A stretch of 64,000 nt of DNA. Source: Jiangella muralis (GTDB lineage Bacteria > Actinomycetota > Actinomycetes > Jiangellales > Jiangellaceae). The notes under the pieces are model-generated. The model saw nothing but the letters and a program-made list of their open reading frames with translations, searched no databases and was not told the DNA's origin. The first letter of the stretch is position 1. Each line of letters begins with the position of its first letter. Made by a program: the position numbers and the translations under genes. The stretch covers positions 208,275 through 272,274 of the forward strand of contig NZ_KQ434758.1 of assembly GCF_001270745.1 (NCBI RefSeq), given 5' to 3'. Below are positions 46,828 to 55,488 of this stretch, one piece after another.

Positions 46828-48537
46828 TCAGAACCGGGCCGGCTCGGAGTACACCCCCCATTCCGCGCGCAGCGCGTCGCAGATCTCGCCCAGCGTCGCC
46901 TCGGCCCGGGCGGCGTCGAGTATGGCGGGGACGAGGTTGGCGTCGGTGCGCGCGACCTCGACCATGGTGGCCAGCGCGGCCCGGACGGCGGCGTCGTCGC
47001 GCGCCGCCCGCCGCCGCGCCAGCACCTGCCGCTGCTCGTCCTCGACCTCGTGCGACACCCGCAGGATGTCGAGCTCGCCGGTGACGGTGTCGGTGTGGAC
47101 GTTGACGCCGACGACTCGCTTGTCGCCCTTCTCGACCCGCTGCTGGTGCTGGAACGCCGACTCGGCGATCTCACCGGTGAACCAGCCGTTGTCGATGCCG
47201 TGCAGGATGCCGGCGGTCATCGGCCCGTACTCGCGGATCCAGCGGGTGTCGGCGGCGCCCATGTCGCGGATGCGGGCGAAGATCGCCTCGGCCTCGGCCT
47301 CGAGCCGGTCGGTCAGCGCCTCGACGTACCAGGAGCCGCCGAGCGGGTCGGCGACGTTGGCGACGCCGGTCTCCTCCATGAGCACCTGCTGGGTGCGCAG
47401 CGCGATCTCGGCCGACGACTCCGTCGGCAGCGCCAGCACCTCGTCGAGCGCGTTGGTGTGCAGCGAGTTGGTGCCGCCGAGCACCGCGGCGAGCGCCTCG
47501 ACCGCCGTGCGGACGACGTTGTTGTACGGCTGCTGCCCGGTGAGCGAGACGCCGGCCGTCTGGGTGTGGAAGCGCAGCCACTGCGCCTTCTCGGTCTTCG
47601 CGCCGTAGACGTCGCGCAGCCAGCGGGCCCAGATGCGGCGGGCGGCGCGGAACTTGGCGATCTCCTCGAAAAAGTCGACGTGGGCGTCGAAGAAGAAGGA
47701 CAGCCCGGGCGCGAACACGTCGACGTCGAGGCCGCGCGACAGCCCCAGCTCGACGTAGCCGAAGCCGTCGGCCAGCGTGAACGCCAGCTCCTGCGCGGCC
47801 GTCGAGCCGGCCTCGCGGATGTGGTAGCCCGACACCGACAGCGGCTTGTACGCAGGCACGTCGGCCGCGCAGTACTCCATCAGGTCGCCGATGAGGCGCA
47901 GGTGCGGCTCGGGCTCGAACAGCCACTCCTTCTGCGCGATGTACTCCTTGAAGATGTCCGTCTGCAGCGTGCCGTTGAGGTCGCCGACGGCGACGCCCTG
48001 CCGCTCGGCGGCGACGATGTACATACAGAAGATCGGCACGGCCGGCCCGCTGATCGTCATGGACGTGGTGACGTCGCCCAGCGGGATGCCGGCGAACAGC
48101 TCGTCCATGTCGGCTGCCGAGTCGATGGCGACGCCGCAGTGCCCGACCTCGCCGAGGCTGCGCGCGTCGTCGGAGTCGCGGCCCATGAGCGTCGGCATGT
48201 CGAACGCGACGGACAGCCCGCCGCCGCCGGAGCGCAGGATCATCTTGTAGCGCTCGTTGGTCTGCTGCGCGTTGCCGAACCCGGCGAACTGCCGGATCGT
48301 CCACGCCCGGCCGCGGTACCCCGTCGGGTAGAGGCCGCGGGTGAACGGGTACTCGCCGGGCCAGCCGATGCGCTCGAACCGCGGATCGTCGACGCCGTCG
48401 GGCGGCCCGTAGACGGGGTCGACCTCGGTGCCGGACAGCGTGGTGAAGTCGGTGTCGCGGACCTTGCCGGCCGCGATGGCGGCGTCGAGCCTCGCCTGCC
48501 AGCGCCGGCGGCCGGCTTCGATTTCGCGGGCATCCAT
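46828..48537 (-). CDS. icmA: isobutyryl-CoA mutase large subunit
   Basis: A 569-residue acyl-CoA mutase catalytic subunit without cobalamin-binding domain, so a separate small subunit is needed. Two substrate-determining residues identify the type: F84 in [11 protein letters not shown] (Tyr in methylmalonyl-CoA mutase) and Q202 in [11 protein letters not shown] (Arg in methylmalonyl-CoA mutase), as in IcmA. It should interconvert isobutyryl-CoA and n-butyryl-CoA with adenosylcobalamin, linking valine catabolism to butyryl-CoA. The usual length is about 566 residues. The IcmB subunit is not in the window; a MeaB-type GTPase is encoded at 52.6-53.5 kb. ATG is preceded by GGAG. Confidence 0.9.
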   Translation of the reverse strand: MDAREIEAGRRRWQARLDAAIAAGKVRDTDFTTLSGTEVDPVYGPPDGVDDPRFERIGWPGEYPFTRGLYPTGYRGRAWTIRQFAGFGNAQQTNERYKMILRSGGGGLSVAFDMPTLMGRDSDDARSLGEVGHCGVAIDSAADMDELFAGIPLGDVTTSMTISGPAVPIFCMYIVAAERQGVAVGDLNGTLQTDIFKEYIAQKEWLFEPEPHLRLIGDLMEYCAADVPAYKPLSVSGYHIREAGSTAAQELAFTLADGFGYVELGLSRGLDVDVFAPGLSFFFDAHVDFFEEIAKFRAARRIWARWLRDVYGAKTEKAQWLRFHTQTAGVSLTGQQPYNNVVRTAVEALAAVLGGTNSLHTNALDEVLALPTESSAEIALRTQQVLMEETGVANVADPLGGSWYVEALTDRLEAEAEAIFARIRDMGAADTRWIREYGPMTAGILHGIDNGWFTGEIAESAFQHQQRVEKGDKRVVGVNVHTDTVTGELDILRVSHEVEDEQRQVLARRRAARDDAAVRAALATMVEVARTDANLVPAILDAARAEATLGEICDALRAEWGVYSEPARF

Positions 48538-48552
48538 GATGGGGTCTCCATT

Positions 48553-48572
48553 TTAGTTGGACGTCCTAGTAA
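48553..48572. promoter_or_regulatory. imperfect palindromic operator before icmA
   Basis: TTAGTTGGAC/GTCCTAGTAA is a 20-base palindrome with 8 of 10 paired positions and central GGACGTCC, lying 15 bases before icmA and 37 before the Rrf2 gene. It could be bound by the divergent Rrf2 protein or by a TetR-type regulator of acyl-CoA metabolism. Confidence 0.55.
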
Positions 48573-48609
48573 CTGGCTCCATCGTACCCGCAGTGGAATG
48601 ATCGGGCAC

Positions 48610-49065
48610 GTGCACATCACAGCGCGCGCCGACTACGCCGTCCGGGCGGTGGTCCAGCTCGCCTCCCTGCAGCCGTCGTCGGCCACCCGGCAGCAACTGG
48701 CGGAGGCGCAGGACATCCCCGGCAAGTTCCTCGAGACCATCCTCGGCGACCTGCGCCGGGCCGGCATCCTCGACGCCCAGCGCGGCGCGACGGGCGGCTA
48801 CCGCCTCACCAGACCGGCGGCCGAGATCACCCTCGCCGACATCGTCCGGGCCACCGAGGGCCCGCTGGCCGCGGTGCGCGGCATGCCGCCCGAGGACACC
48901 ATCTACCCCGGGCCGGCGCAGCCGCTCACCCGCGTGTGGGTAGCGGTCCGGGCCAGCCTGCGCGACGTGCTGGAGCACACCACCGTCGCCGACGTCATCG
49001 CCGACCGCCTGCCGGACCACGTCATCGAACTGCAGAAACGCCCCGACTCCTGGACCCGCCGCTGA
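48610..49065 (+). CDS. Rrf2 family transcriptional regulator
   Basis: A 151-residue regulator. The GTG at 48610 gives the family-typical MHITARADYAVRAVVQLA; an ATG at 48598 would add four residues, and the ribosome-binding site does not decide. The winged helix is ATRQQLAEAQDIPGKFLETILGDLRRAGILDAQRGATGGYRLTRP. The three cysteines that hold an iron-sulphur cluster in IscR/NsrR types are absent, so it is a cluster-free member. It is divergent from icmA with an operator-like palindrome between them and may control it. Confidence 0.85.
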   Translation: MHITARADYAVRAVVQLASLQPSSATRQQLAEAQDIPGKFLETILGDLRRAGILDAQRGATGGYRLTRPAAEITLADIVRATEGPLAAVRGMPPEDTIYPGPAQPLTRVWVAVRASLRDVLEHTTVADVIADRLPDHVIELQKRPDSWTRR

Positions 49066-49076
49066 CCCGGCAGCCT

Positions 49077-49124
49077 GATCATCCATGATCCGACCCCCTA
49101 TGGATGGTCGGATCCTGGATGATC
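49077..49124. repeat. palindrome, 19-bp arms, one mismatch
   Basis: 49077-49095 pairs with 49106-49124 at 18 of 19 positions around a 10-base loop (core GATCATCCA). It follows the Rrf2 gene by 12 bases and probably terminates it. Confidence 0.85.
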
Positions 49125-49170
49125 GCGCCAGCTCGAGCGGACCAGCGGACGGCACGGGTTCGACGTCCAT

Positions 49171-49224
49171 CATGATCATCCGACTTTTGGGCTGCTCTGA
49201 CACCCCAGAAGTTGGATGATCATG
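49171..49224. repeat. palindrome, 21-bp arms, two mismatches
   Basis: 49171-49191 pairs with 49204-49224; arms start with CATGATCATCC, which is also found in the palindromes at 49077 and 56842. Both mismatches are transitions. It may terminate transcription between the convergent genes. Confidence 0.85.
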
Positions 49225-49322
49225 GCCGACCGTTCGAGTGGCGCCCTCCGGGTGTCGAACGGGTGGGGACGACCGGCACGTTGATCACGCGGTCGGCAGG
49301 TCGACGGTTCGCGCGCGCTGGT

Positions 49323-49391
49323 CTGTCGGTGCCCGCCCATAGGGTGGGCCCCATCCGGGCCGGGAGGGTCATGCCTACCGCCACACGTGGC
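49323..49391 (+). promoter_or_regulatory. orphan RecA-NDp-type (PafBC) promoter motif, copy B
   Basis: CTGTCGGTG-N8-TAGGGT at 49323-49345 matches the PafBC-dependent damage promoter at all but one conserved position. It is followed by GGGAGGG and an ATG at 49371, which looks like the intact front of a gene whose body is missing. Ungapped similarity to copy A at 37764-37832 spans 69 bases. Confidence 0.65.
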
Positions 49392-49421
49392 GCCCGGCAA
49401 GGGGGCAGGCGCCAACGTGCT

Positions 49422-50411
49422 TCACCGGGCCAACGTGGCCGCACCAACGGTGGCAGTCTCCGAGGCCACCGGAGCATCACGCCGCGCACCTACCGCCGCC
49501 AACACGAGACCCACGAGCAGCCAGCCGCTCAGCACGAGCACCGGCTGCAGCGCCGCCGCCCCGTCGAAGTAGGACGTCGACCGCAGCAGCGTCCCACCGG
49601 CGCCCGGCGGCAGGTACTGGCCGAGCGTCCCCCACCCGGACGGCAGCAGCTCTGGCGCGGACGTCACGCCTGATAGCGGGTTCCCCAGCAGCAGCATGGT
49701 CGCGGCACCGAGCGCCGCGCCGGCATGCCCCAGCGCGGCGTTCAGGCCGATCAGCGTGAACGAGGTCGCAGCGAGGATGAACGCGTACACGCCGGCGTTC
49801 GCCCACCAGTTGCCGTCGAGGACGCCGAGCCAGCTCTGCATGACCAGCACGGCCACCGCGCCGCCGCCGATCGCCGCCATCGTCGCGCCGGCGACCCGGC
49901 GCCAGACCCCGGCGACGACGAAGCTCATCGCCGCGCCGATCGCGATACCGCCGAACACCATGGGCAGCGCACCCGCGCTGAAGCCGGTGCCGCGCGGGTC
50001 GCCGGACGGCAGTGGCGCGGCGTCCTCGACCACCGGACCTGACGGCGCCTCCCCGGACGACGCCGCCATCGACGTCGCCACGCCCTGCAGCAGTTGCGCC
50101 ACGACCGGGCTGGCCGCGGACGCCGTCAGGACGGACGGCGGGCCGGACGGCGACAGGACGATCGCCCCGTACACGTCCCGGTCCGCGATGGCCGACCGGG
50201 CCTCCTCCTCTGACGACACGGCGTCGACCGCGAAGCCGTCCGGCACCGCCTGGTCGAGTTGCTCGGAAACGGCGGCGACGGCGTCAGGCGGTCCGGCGAC
50301 GGCGATGGGCACGTCGCGCGGGGCGATCTCGGAGCTCGGCCACACGAACGCGGTGACGAGCACACCGATGACGACGGACAGGCCCAGCGCGATGCCGATG
50401 ACCCTGCGCAT
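49422..50411 (-). CDS. ABC-2/YhgE-type membrane protein
   Basis: A 329-residue integral membrane protein. One N-terminal helix (RVIGIALGLSVVIGVLVTAFVWP) is followed by a ~110-residue extracytoplasmic domain (VPIAVAGPPDAVAAVSEQLDQAVPDGFAVDAV, YGAIVLSPSGPPSVLTASAASP) and about five more helices (LPMVFGGIAIGAAMSFVVAGV, FILAATSFTLIGLNAALG and others). This is the layout of DUF3533/YhgE-Pip and ABC-2 permeases. No ATPase gene adjoins it. It is divergent from a TetR gene with paired operator sites between, so it is probably that regulator's target, perhaps an efflux component. Confidence 0.72.
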   Translation of the reverse strand: MRRVIGIALGLSVVIGVLVTAFVWPSSEIAPRDVPIAVAGPPDAVAAVSEQLDQAVPDGFAVDAVSSEEEARSAIADRDVYGAIVLSPSGPPSVLTASAASPVVAQLLQGVATSMAASSGEAPSGPVVEDAAPLPSGDPRGTGFSAGALPMVFGGIAIGAAMSFVVAGVWRRVAGATMAAIGGGAVAVLVMQSWLGVLDGNWWANAGVYAFILAATSFTLIGLNAALGHAGAALGAATMLLLGNPLSGVTSAPELLPSGWGTLGQYLPPGAGGTLLRSTSYFDGAAALQPVLVLSGWLLVGLVLAAVGARRDAPVASETATVGAATLAR

Positions 50412-50425
50412 GGTTCCTCCAGAGC

Positions 50426-50444
50426 TAAAACGAACGATCGTTCT
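50426..50444. promoter_or_regulatory. TetR operator, left copy
   Basis: A 19-base site with core AACGAACGATCGTT, 15 bases before the membrane-protein ATG. It is repeated in opposite orientation at 50484-50502 with 18 of 19 identities. Confidence 0.7.
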
Positions 50445-50483
50445 CCAAGAACCAACTCTGCTCCCGGCCCGCGTCGCGTGTCA

Positions 50484-50502
50484 AGAACGACCGTTCGTTT
50501 TA
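50484..50502. promoter_or_regulatory. TetR operator, right copy
   Basis: Reverse complement of the site at 50426-50444 with one difference; it ends 10 bases before the tetR ATG. AACGAACG/CGTTCGTT spacing is typical of TetR-family operators, allowing control of both divergent genes. Confidence 0.7.
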
Positions 50503-50512
50503 TGATGAATCC

Positions 50513-51103
50513 ATGCCCCGTGTCTCCGAAGCCCACCTTGCCGCCCGGCGCCAGCAGATCCTCGAGGCCGCCTGGCGGTGCTTCAGCCGCCAGGGCTTCC
50601 ACGCCACGTCCATGCAGGACGTCTTCGCCGAGTCGGGGTTGTCCGCCGGCGCGGTCTACCGGTACTTCCCCAGCAAGGCCGACCTCGTCCGGACGACGGC
50701 CGAGGGCATCGCGGGTACCGCCGAGGACGCGTTCCAGGAGCTGCTGGGCGAAGATCCGGTCCCGCGGCCGGACGAGGCGCTGCGACGAGCGCTCATCCAC
50801 ATCACCCAGCACGTCACCGCCGGCGAGGTCGACCGGACGAGGATGGCGCTGCACGTGTGGTCCGAGGCGGTCCGCGACGAAGAGATCCGCGGCATCGTCA
50901 CCACCATCGCCGACCGCATCATCGGCCTGTGGTCAGAGCTGGCCGTGCGCTGGCTCGACGCCGGCTACCTCCGGCCGGGCAGCGACCCGCGGCAGGTCGC
51001 GAGCGCCATGTACGGCGTCATGATCGGCTTCGTCGCACAGCGGCACCTGCTCGGCATCGAGACCGACGACTACCTCGACGGCTTCAGCGCGATCAGTCGC
51101 TGA
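50513..51103 (+). CDS. TetR family transcriptional regulator
   Basis: A 196-residue regulator. Helix-turn-helix: ARRQQILEAAWRCFSRQGFHATSMQDVFAESGLSAGAVYRYFPSKADLV. The C-terminal ligand-binding half (ADRIIGLWSELAVRWLDAGYLRPGSDPRQVASAMYGVMIGFVAQRHLLG) resembles TetR_C_6-type efflux regulators. It is divergent from the ABC-2-like membrane protein with two mirrored operators between. It converges on the MarR gene with an 11-base overlap of coding ends. Confidence 0.92.
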   Translation: MPRVSEAHLAARRQQILEAAWRCFSRQGFHATSMQDVFAESGLSAGAVYRYFPSKADLVRTTAEGIAGTAEDAFQELLGEDPVPRPDEALRRALIHITQHVTAGEVDRTRMALHVWSEAVRDEEIRGIVTTIADRIIGLWSELAVRWLDAGYLRPGSDPRQVASAMYGVMIGFVAQRHLLGIETDDYLDGFSAISR

Positions 51104-51599
51104 AGTCGCCGGCCGCCACGCGCAGCCCGCGCAGGATGTCGAACACCTGCTTGCGGTCGTCGCCGCCGAGGGCGCGCAGGCCGAACTCGGCCTCCATCAG
51201 CTCGGTGGTGACGCGGCCGACGGCGTCGCGGCCGGACTGCGTGATGCGGGCCAGCGTGCCGCGGCCGTCGCGCGGGTTGGGTTCGCGGGTGACGAAGCCG
51301 GCCCCCTCGAGCCGCTGGATGGTGTTGGTGACGCTGGTGGGGTGCACCATCAGCCGCTCGCCGATCTTCGCCATCGGCAGCGCACCTGTGCGGCTGAAGC
51401 TGAGCAGCACCAGCGCCTCGTAGCGGGCGAAGGTGAGGCCGTAGGGCCGGCAGATGCGGTCGAACTCACCGATCAACAGCTGCTGTACCCGCATGATCGA
51501 GGTGGCCGCGGCCATGGCCTCGGACGGGCCGAACCGCTCCCGCCAGATCGACGCGGCGCGCTCGATCGGGTCGAAGTCCAGGTCCAATGGCTCGGCCAT
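51093..51599 (-). CDS. MarR family transcriptional regulator
   Basis: A 168-residue winged-helix regulator. ATSIMRVQQLLIGEFDRICRPYGLTFARYEALVLLSFSRTGALPMAKIGERLMVHPTSVTNTIQRLEGAGFVTREPNPRDGRGTLARITQSG shows the dimerisation helix, recognition helix and the D-x-R wing of MarR proteins. It lies 11 bases beyond the PH-domain gene in the same direction. Its ligand and targets are not evident. Confidence 0.92.
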   Translation of the reverse strand: MAEPLDLDFDPIERAASIWRERFGPSEAMAAATSIMRVQQLLIGEFDRICRPYGLTFARYEALVLLSFSRTGALPMAKIGERLMVHPTSVTNTIQRLEGAGFVTREPNPRDGRGTLARITQSGRDAVGRVTTELMEAEFGLRALGGDDRKQVFDILRGLRVAAGDFSD

Positions 51600-51610
51600 G
51601 AGCCCCCAAC

Positions 51611-52309
51611 CTAGTAGACGCCCTGCCGGCGACGGGCGGAGGCCGGTCCCGGGTTGCGCGGATGGTCCGGCCGCCGCGGGTTCTTCTTCTTGGGTTCCTC
51701 GGCCGCCGGTGCCGACGCGCCGGTGGCCTCGCGGCGCAGCGCATGGATGACCCGGGCGACGTCGTTGGGCCGCGGGATGAAGTGGATGTCGCGCACGCCC
51801 TGCTCCTGGGCCGCGTTCTCGAGCACCAGGTGGCCGGAGCGGAACGGCCGCAGCCACCACGGCCGCACGACGGTGATGTCGAGCAGCCGGACGATCTCCA
51901 TCTCGGCCTCGTTGAGGGAGAACAGCCCCCACACGCGGAACACCCGGGAGTCGGTGACGACGAAGCGGTCGCGGGCGATGTACAGCGACTTGATCAGCGC
52001 GTACCCGAGCAGCCCGGCCGCGCCGGCCAGCGGCAGCCAGGCGGTGCGGGCCTGCATGAACGGCGCGACGGCGAGCAGCAGGACGCCGCCCAGCGCGGCC
52101 AGTGCCGGCAGGCCGTACAGGATCGCGCTGTGCTTGCACTCGGCGACGATCTCTTCGCCGGCGACCAGCTTCCGCTTGACCAGCCGGTGCCCGAACCACG
52201 ACGTGAAGTTGCGCCAGAACAGCCGGATCAGGCCGTCCTCGGCGACCCGGTCGAGCCACCGGACGAACCCGTCGGTCAGCCCGTCGACGGTCCTTCTGGG
52301 CGTCCACAT
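51611..52309 (-). CDS. bacterial PH-domain membrane protein
   Basis: A 232-residue protein with two membrane helices (AILYGLPALAALGGVLLLAVAPF and AWLPLAGAAGLLGYALIKSLY) followed by a bPH2 domain (DRFVVTDSRVFRVWGLFSLNEAEMEIVRLLDITVVRPWWLRPFRSGHLVLENAAQ). It resembles YdbS/YdbT-type PH-domain membrane proteins of unknown function. The last ~40 residues are basic and disordered (EEPKKKNPRRPDHPRNPG). Ten bases separate it from the upstream 50-residue membrane protein. Confidence 0.8.
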   Translation of the reverse strand: MWTPRRTVDGLTDGFVRWLDRVAEDGLIRLFWRNFTSWFGHRLVKRKLVAGEEIVAECKHSAILYGLPALAALGGVLLLAVAPFMQARTAWLPLAGAAGLLGYALIKSLYIARDRFVVTDSRVFRVWGLFSLNEAEMEIVRLLDITVVRPWWLRPFRSGHLVLENAAQEQGVRDIHFIPRPNDVARVIHALRREATGASAPAAEEPKKKNPRRPDHPRNPGPASARRRQGVY

Positions 52310-52319
52310 GGCCCGGGGC

Positions 52320-52472
52320 TCAGAACAACTCGGTGAAGAACGTCATCACGGCGTCGAAGAAGTCGGCGATGCCGTTGCCGATCTCGCCGAGCAGATCGGC
52401 CAGTCCCTCGGGCTCGGTGAGCACGAAGTACACCAGAAACGCGATACCCAGGATGATGAGCGCTTTCCTCAC
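52320..52472 (-). CDS. small membrane-associated protein, 50 aa
   Basis: A GTG at 52472 with AAGGA seven bases upstream opens a 50-codon frame. Residues 3-19 (KALIILGIAFLVYFVLTEP) form a transmembrane helix; the rest (GLADLLGEIGNGIADFFDAVMTFFTELF) is an amphipathic helix. Similar tiny proteins beside PH-domain genes occur in actinomycetes, but no function is known. Probably co-transcribed with the PH-domain gene. Confidence 0.6.
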   Translation of the reverse strand: MRKALIILGIAFLVYFVLTEPEGLADLLGEIGNGIADFFDAVMTFFTELF

Positions 52473-52574
52473 TGCATCATCCTTTCGTACCGGGGCACGC
52501 GGACGAGGGCCGCCACGCGCTGCTTCCTGACTTTGTACCTCACGTTGGGCCAAAGACCCCAGCGCCACGCCGGA

Positions 52575-53531
52575 TCATGACACGGCGTCGACGATCTTCT
52601 CGGCGGCGGCGTACGGATCGAGCTCGCCGGCCAGGACCGCGCGGGCGAGGTCGTCGAGCCGCTCGTCGCCGTGCAGGCCGGCGAAACGGCGGCGGAGGTC
52701 GGTGACGGCGATGGCCTCGATCTCGTCGCGGGCGCGGCGGACCCGGCGCCGCTCGGCCTCGCCACTGCCGGCCGCCCAGGTGCGGTGCGCGGCGATGGCC
52801 TCGACGACGTCGTCGATGCCCTCGCCGCGGGAAGCGACGGTGCTGACGATCGGCTGCCGCCAGTCGCCCGGCGCGCGCTCGGCCAGCCGGACGGTGCCGC
52901 GGAGGTCGCGGACGACCTGGTCGGCGCCGTCGCGGTCGGCCTTGTTGACGACGTAGACGTCGCCGACCTCGAGGATGCCGGCCTTGGCCGCCTGGACGCC
53001 GTCGCCCATGCCAGGCGCGAGCAGCACCAGCGTGGTGTCGGCCAGCGCGGCGACGTCGATCTCGGACTGGCCGACGCCGACGGTCTCGATGAGCACGATG
53101 TCGCAGCCGGCGGCGTCGAGCACCCGGACCGCCTGCGGCGTGGCCCACGCCAGCCCGCCGAGGTGCCCGCGCGTCGCCATGGACCGGATGAACACGCCGC
53201 GGTCGGTCGCGTGGTCCTGCATGCGGACGCGGTCGCCGAGCAGCGCGCCGCCGGTGAACGGCGAGGACGGGTCGACGGCCAGCACGCCGACCCGCAGGCC
53301 CTGGGCGCGGTACGCCCCGACCAGCGCCGCCGTGACGGTGGACTTACCGACGCCGGGCGAGCCGGTGATGCCGACGACGGCCGCGGACCCGGCGTGTGCC
53401 ACCAGCTCGGCGGTCAGCTCGCGCAGCCCGGACGCGCCGTTCTCGACCAGCGTGACCAGCCGGGCGACGGCGCGCGGGTCGCCGCCGATCGCCCGTTCGA
53501 CCAGGCCGGCGCCGGCCACGGAGGCCGTCAC
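52575..53531 (-). CDS. meaB: methylmalonyl-CoA mutase-associated GTPase MeaB
   Basis: A 318-residue G3E-family P-loop GTPase. Walker [19 protein letters not shown] near residue 54, [46 protein letters not shown] (switch regions specific to MeaB/ArgK), [18 protein letters not shown] and the guanine-specificity motif [12 protein letters not shown]. MeaB loads and protects adenosylcobalamin on acyl-CoA mutases. The GTG start overlaps the thiolase stop (GTGA). Its client could be IcmA encoded 4 kb away or a methylmalonyl-CoA mutase elsewhere. Confidence 0.93.
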   Translation of the reverse strand: MTASVAGAGLVERAIGGDPRAVARLVTLVENGASGLRELTAELVAHAGSAAVVGITGSPGVGKSTVTAALVGAYRAQGLRVGVLAVDPSSPFTGGALLGDRVRMQDHATDRGVFIRSMATRGHLGGLAWATPQAVRVLDAAGCDIVLIETVGVGQSEIDVAALADTTLVLLAPGMGDGVQAAKAGILEVGDVYVVNKADRDGADQVVRDLRGTVRLAERAPGDWRQPIVSTVASRGEGIDDVVEAIAAHRTWAAGSGEAERRRVRRARDEIEAIAVTDLRRRFAGLHGDERLDDLARAVLAGELDPYAAAEKIVDAVS

Positions 53532-54697
53532 GGCACCCGCAGCACCAGCGCGTCGCCCTGGCCGCCGCCTCCGCACAGCCCGGCCGCGCCCACGCCGCCG
53601 CCGCGACGGCCCAGCTCGAGCGCCAGGTGCAGCACCAGCCGCGCGCCGGACATGCCGATGGGGTGGCCCATCGCGATGGCGCCGCCGTTGACGTTGACCT
53701 TCGCCGGATCGACGCCCAGCTCGCGGGTGCTGGCGATGCCCACGGCCGCGAACGCCTCGTTGATCTCGACGAGGTCGAGGCCGGCGGGGTCGATGCCCTC
53801 CTTGGCGCAGGCGGCCCGGATGGCGTTGGCCGGCTGGCTCTGCAGCGTGGAGTCGGGGCCGGCGACGACGCCGTGCGCGCCGACGTGGGCGATCGGGGTG
53901 ACGCCCAGCTCGGCCGCCTTCTCCTCGCTCATGACGACGACCGCGGCGGCGCCGTCGGACAGCTGCGACGCCGAGCCGGCGGTGATGGTGCCGTCGGGCC
54001 GGAAGCTCGGCCTCAGCCGGGCCAGCGTCTCGGCCGTGGTGTCGGCGCGGATGCCTTCGTCGCGATCGACGACCAGCGGGTCGCCCTTGCGCTGCGGCAC
54101 CTCGACCGGCACGACCTCGTCGGCGAACAGTCCGTTCTTCCAGGCGGCGGCCGCCCGCTGGTGCGACGCGGCGGCGAACTCGTCCTGCTCCTCGCGGGTC
54201 AGCGTTCGGTTCGCCGTCTCCGTCAGCGCGCCCATGGCCTGGTCGGTGAAGACGTCGTACAGGCCGTCGTAGGACATGTGGTCGAGCAGCGTGACGTCGC
54301 CGAACTTGAAGCCCTGCCGCGACTTCGGCAGCAGGTGCGGCGCGTTGGACATCGACTCCATGCCGCCGGCGACGACGACGTCGAACTCGCCGGCCCGGAT
54401 CAGCTGCGCGGCCAGCGCGATGGCGTCGAGCCCGGACAGGCACACCTTGTTGACGGTGAGCGCGGGCACGGTCATCGGGATGCCGCCCTTGACCGCGGCC
54501 TGGCGGGCCGGGATCTGGCCGGCGCCGGCCTGCAGTACCTGGCCCATGATGACGTAGTCGACCTGGCCGGGCGCGACGCCGGACCGCGTCAGCGCCGCCT
54601 CGATGGCGAGCCCGCCGAGGTCGGTGCCGGAGAACCCGGACAGCGAGCCCAGCAGCTTCCCGATCGGCGTACGCGCTCCACCGGCGATGACGGCCAT
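53528..54697 (-). CDS. acetyl-CoA C-acetyltransferase (thiolase)
   Basis: A 389-residue thiolase. The nucleophile C86 lies in [52 protein letters not shown] (catalytic His) and [16 protein letters not shown] (second Cys) complete the active site. It condenses or cleaves acetoacetyl-CoA or a 3-ketoacyl-CoA. It lies between epimerase and meaB genes: the epimerase is 19 bases upstream and meaB overlaps downstream. This order is common in actinomycetes. Confidence 0.93.
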   Translation of the reverse strand: MAVIAGGARTPIGKLLGSLSGFSGTDLGGLAIEAALTRSGVAPGQVDYVIMGQVLQAGAGQIPARQAAVKGGIPMTVPALTVNKVCLSGLDAIALAAQLIRAGEFDVVVAGGMESMSNAPHLLPKSRQGFKFGDVTLLDHMSYDGLYDVFTDQAMGALTETANRTLTREEQDEFAAASHQRAAAAWKNGLFADEVVPVEVPQRKGDPLVVDRDEGIRADTTAETLARLRPSFRPDGTITAGSASQLSDGAAAVVVMSEEKAAELGVTPIAHVGAHGVVAGPDSTLQSQPANAIRAACAKEGIDPAGLDLVEINEAFAAVGIASTRELGVDPAKVNVNGGAIAMGHPIGMSGARLVLHLALELGRRGGGVGAAGLCGGGGQGDALVLRVP

Positions 54698-54716
54698 GCG
54701 TCCTCCTCGACTCGTG

Positions 54717-55142
54717 TTACACCGAGCGTAGCTGGACGAGTTCGACCAGCACCCCGCCGGCGTCCTTCGGGTGCACGAAGTTCACCAGCGACCCGGACGT
54801 GCCGCGGCGGGCGGTGTCGTAGAGCAGCCGCAGCCCCCGCTCGCGCAGCGTCGCGGCCGCCGCCTCGACGTCGTCGACGCGGTACGCCAGCTGCTGGATG
54901 CCGGGCCCGCGGGTGTCGAGGAACCTCGCGATGGCGGAGTCCGGCGTCAGCGGCGCGAGCAGTTGCAGCCGCGGCCCGTCGTCGCCGTCGGACACCCGCA
55001 GCATCGCCTCGCGCACACCTTGTTCCTCGTTGCGCTCCTCGTGCTCGAGCACCATGCCGAAGTGCTCGCGGTACCACTCGACGGCGGCGTCGAGGTCGGC
55101 GACGGCCACCCCGACGTGGTCGATCGTCGTGAACAGCCCCAT
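54717..55142 (-). CDS. mce: methylmalonyl-CoA epimerase
   Basis: A 141-residue vicinal-oxygen-chelate protein of typical epimerase length. [23 protein letters not shown] begins the first betaalphabetabetabeta module, with metal-ligand His; [37 protein letters not shown] and [19 protein letters not shown] give the second module with further His and Glu ligands. It converts (S)- to (R)-methylmalonyl-CoA in propionyl-CoA metabolism. First gene of the mce-thiolase-meaB operon. Confidence 0.92.
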   Translation of the reverse strand: MGLFTTIDHVGVAVADLDAAVEWYREHFGMVLEHEERNEEQGVREAMLRVSDGDDGPRLQLLAPLTPDSAIARFLDTRGPGIQQLAYRVDDVEAAAATLRERGLRLLYDTARRGTSGSLVNFVHPKDAGGVLVELVQLRSV

Positions 55143-55488
55143 GTCCAGAACATTACGGCGGTGGGCGTCGGGACGAGAATTCGGCGGATCTGTCCCAACC
55201 GGTGGTGAGTTCGCATCTGGACAACTAACGTGTGCTGCTTGGAGGCCATAAGTCGACCTCCGGAGGGATGCCCAGCCCGACTCACCCCACCGATCCCCAT
55301 CGAGCCGACAGCCCGCGGTGTGCGGACGTCCACCGCCATCGGCACAGGCGCAGTTTCGGAGTACTCTGCGTTGCTATCCGAGGGGCTCGGCGTCCGTGAC
55401 GGGGAAGACCCGGGCAAGCACCTCGACGGATTTCGACTACCAGTGACGTGTGCCTGCCCCGCGGGGTGGCACCCCGATGAGGGAGAAC
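55143..55488. other. divergent intergenic region, no gene seen
   Basis: The 346 bases between mce (leftward) and the coiled-coil gene (rightward) should hold both promoters. A small inverted repeat GGAGG/CCTCC is at 55242-55262, and GGTGGCACC precedes the coiled-coil start. An alternative GTG at 55450 and ATG at 55477 are in frame with that gene. I found no convincing structured RNA or promoter. Confidence 0.5.

Larger units (their letters stand above)
49066..49421. other. convergent intergenic region with hairpins and orphan promoter
   Basis: The 356 bases between convergent genes hold two long palindromes (49077-49124 and 49171-49224) and the RecA-NDp-type promoter at 49323-49345. That promoter is followed by GGGAGGG and ATG at 49371, but the open frame after it is Arg-rich and runs antisense into the next gene, so no gene is called. 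Confidence 0.65.

Noticed and set aside
49371-49673. A 100-codon rightward gene after the RecA-NDp-type promoter
   Set aside because: It has an ATG and Shine-Dalgarno but is Arg/Gln-rich, without recognisable domains, and overlaps the convincing membrane-protein gene on the other strand.
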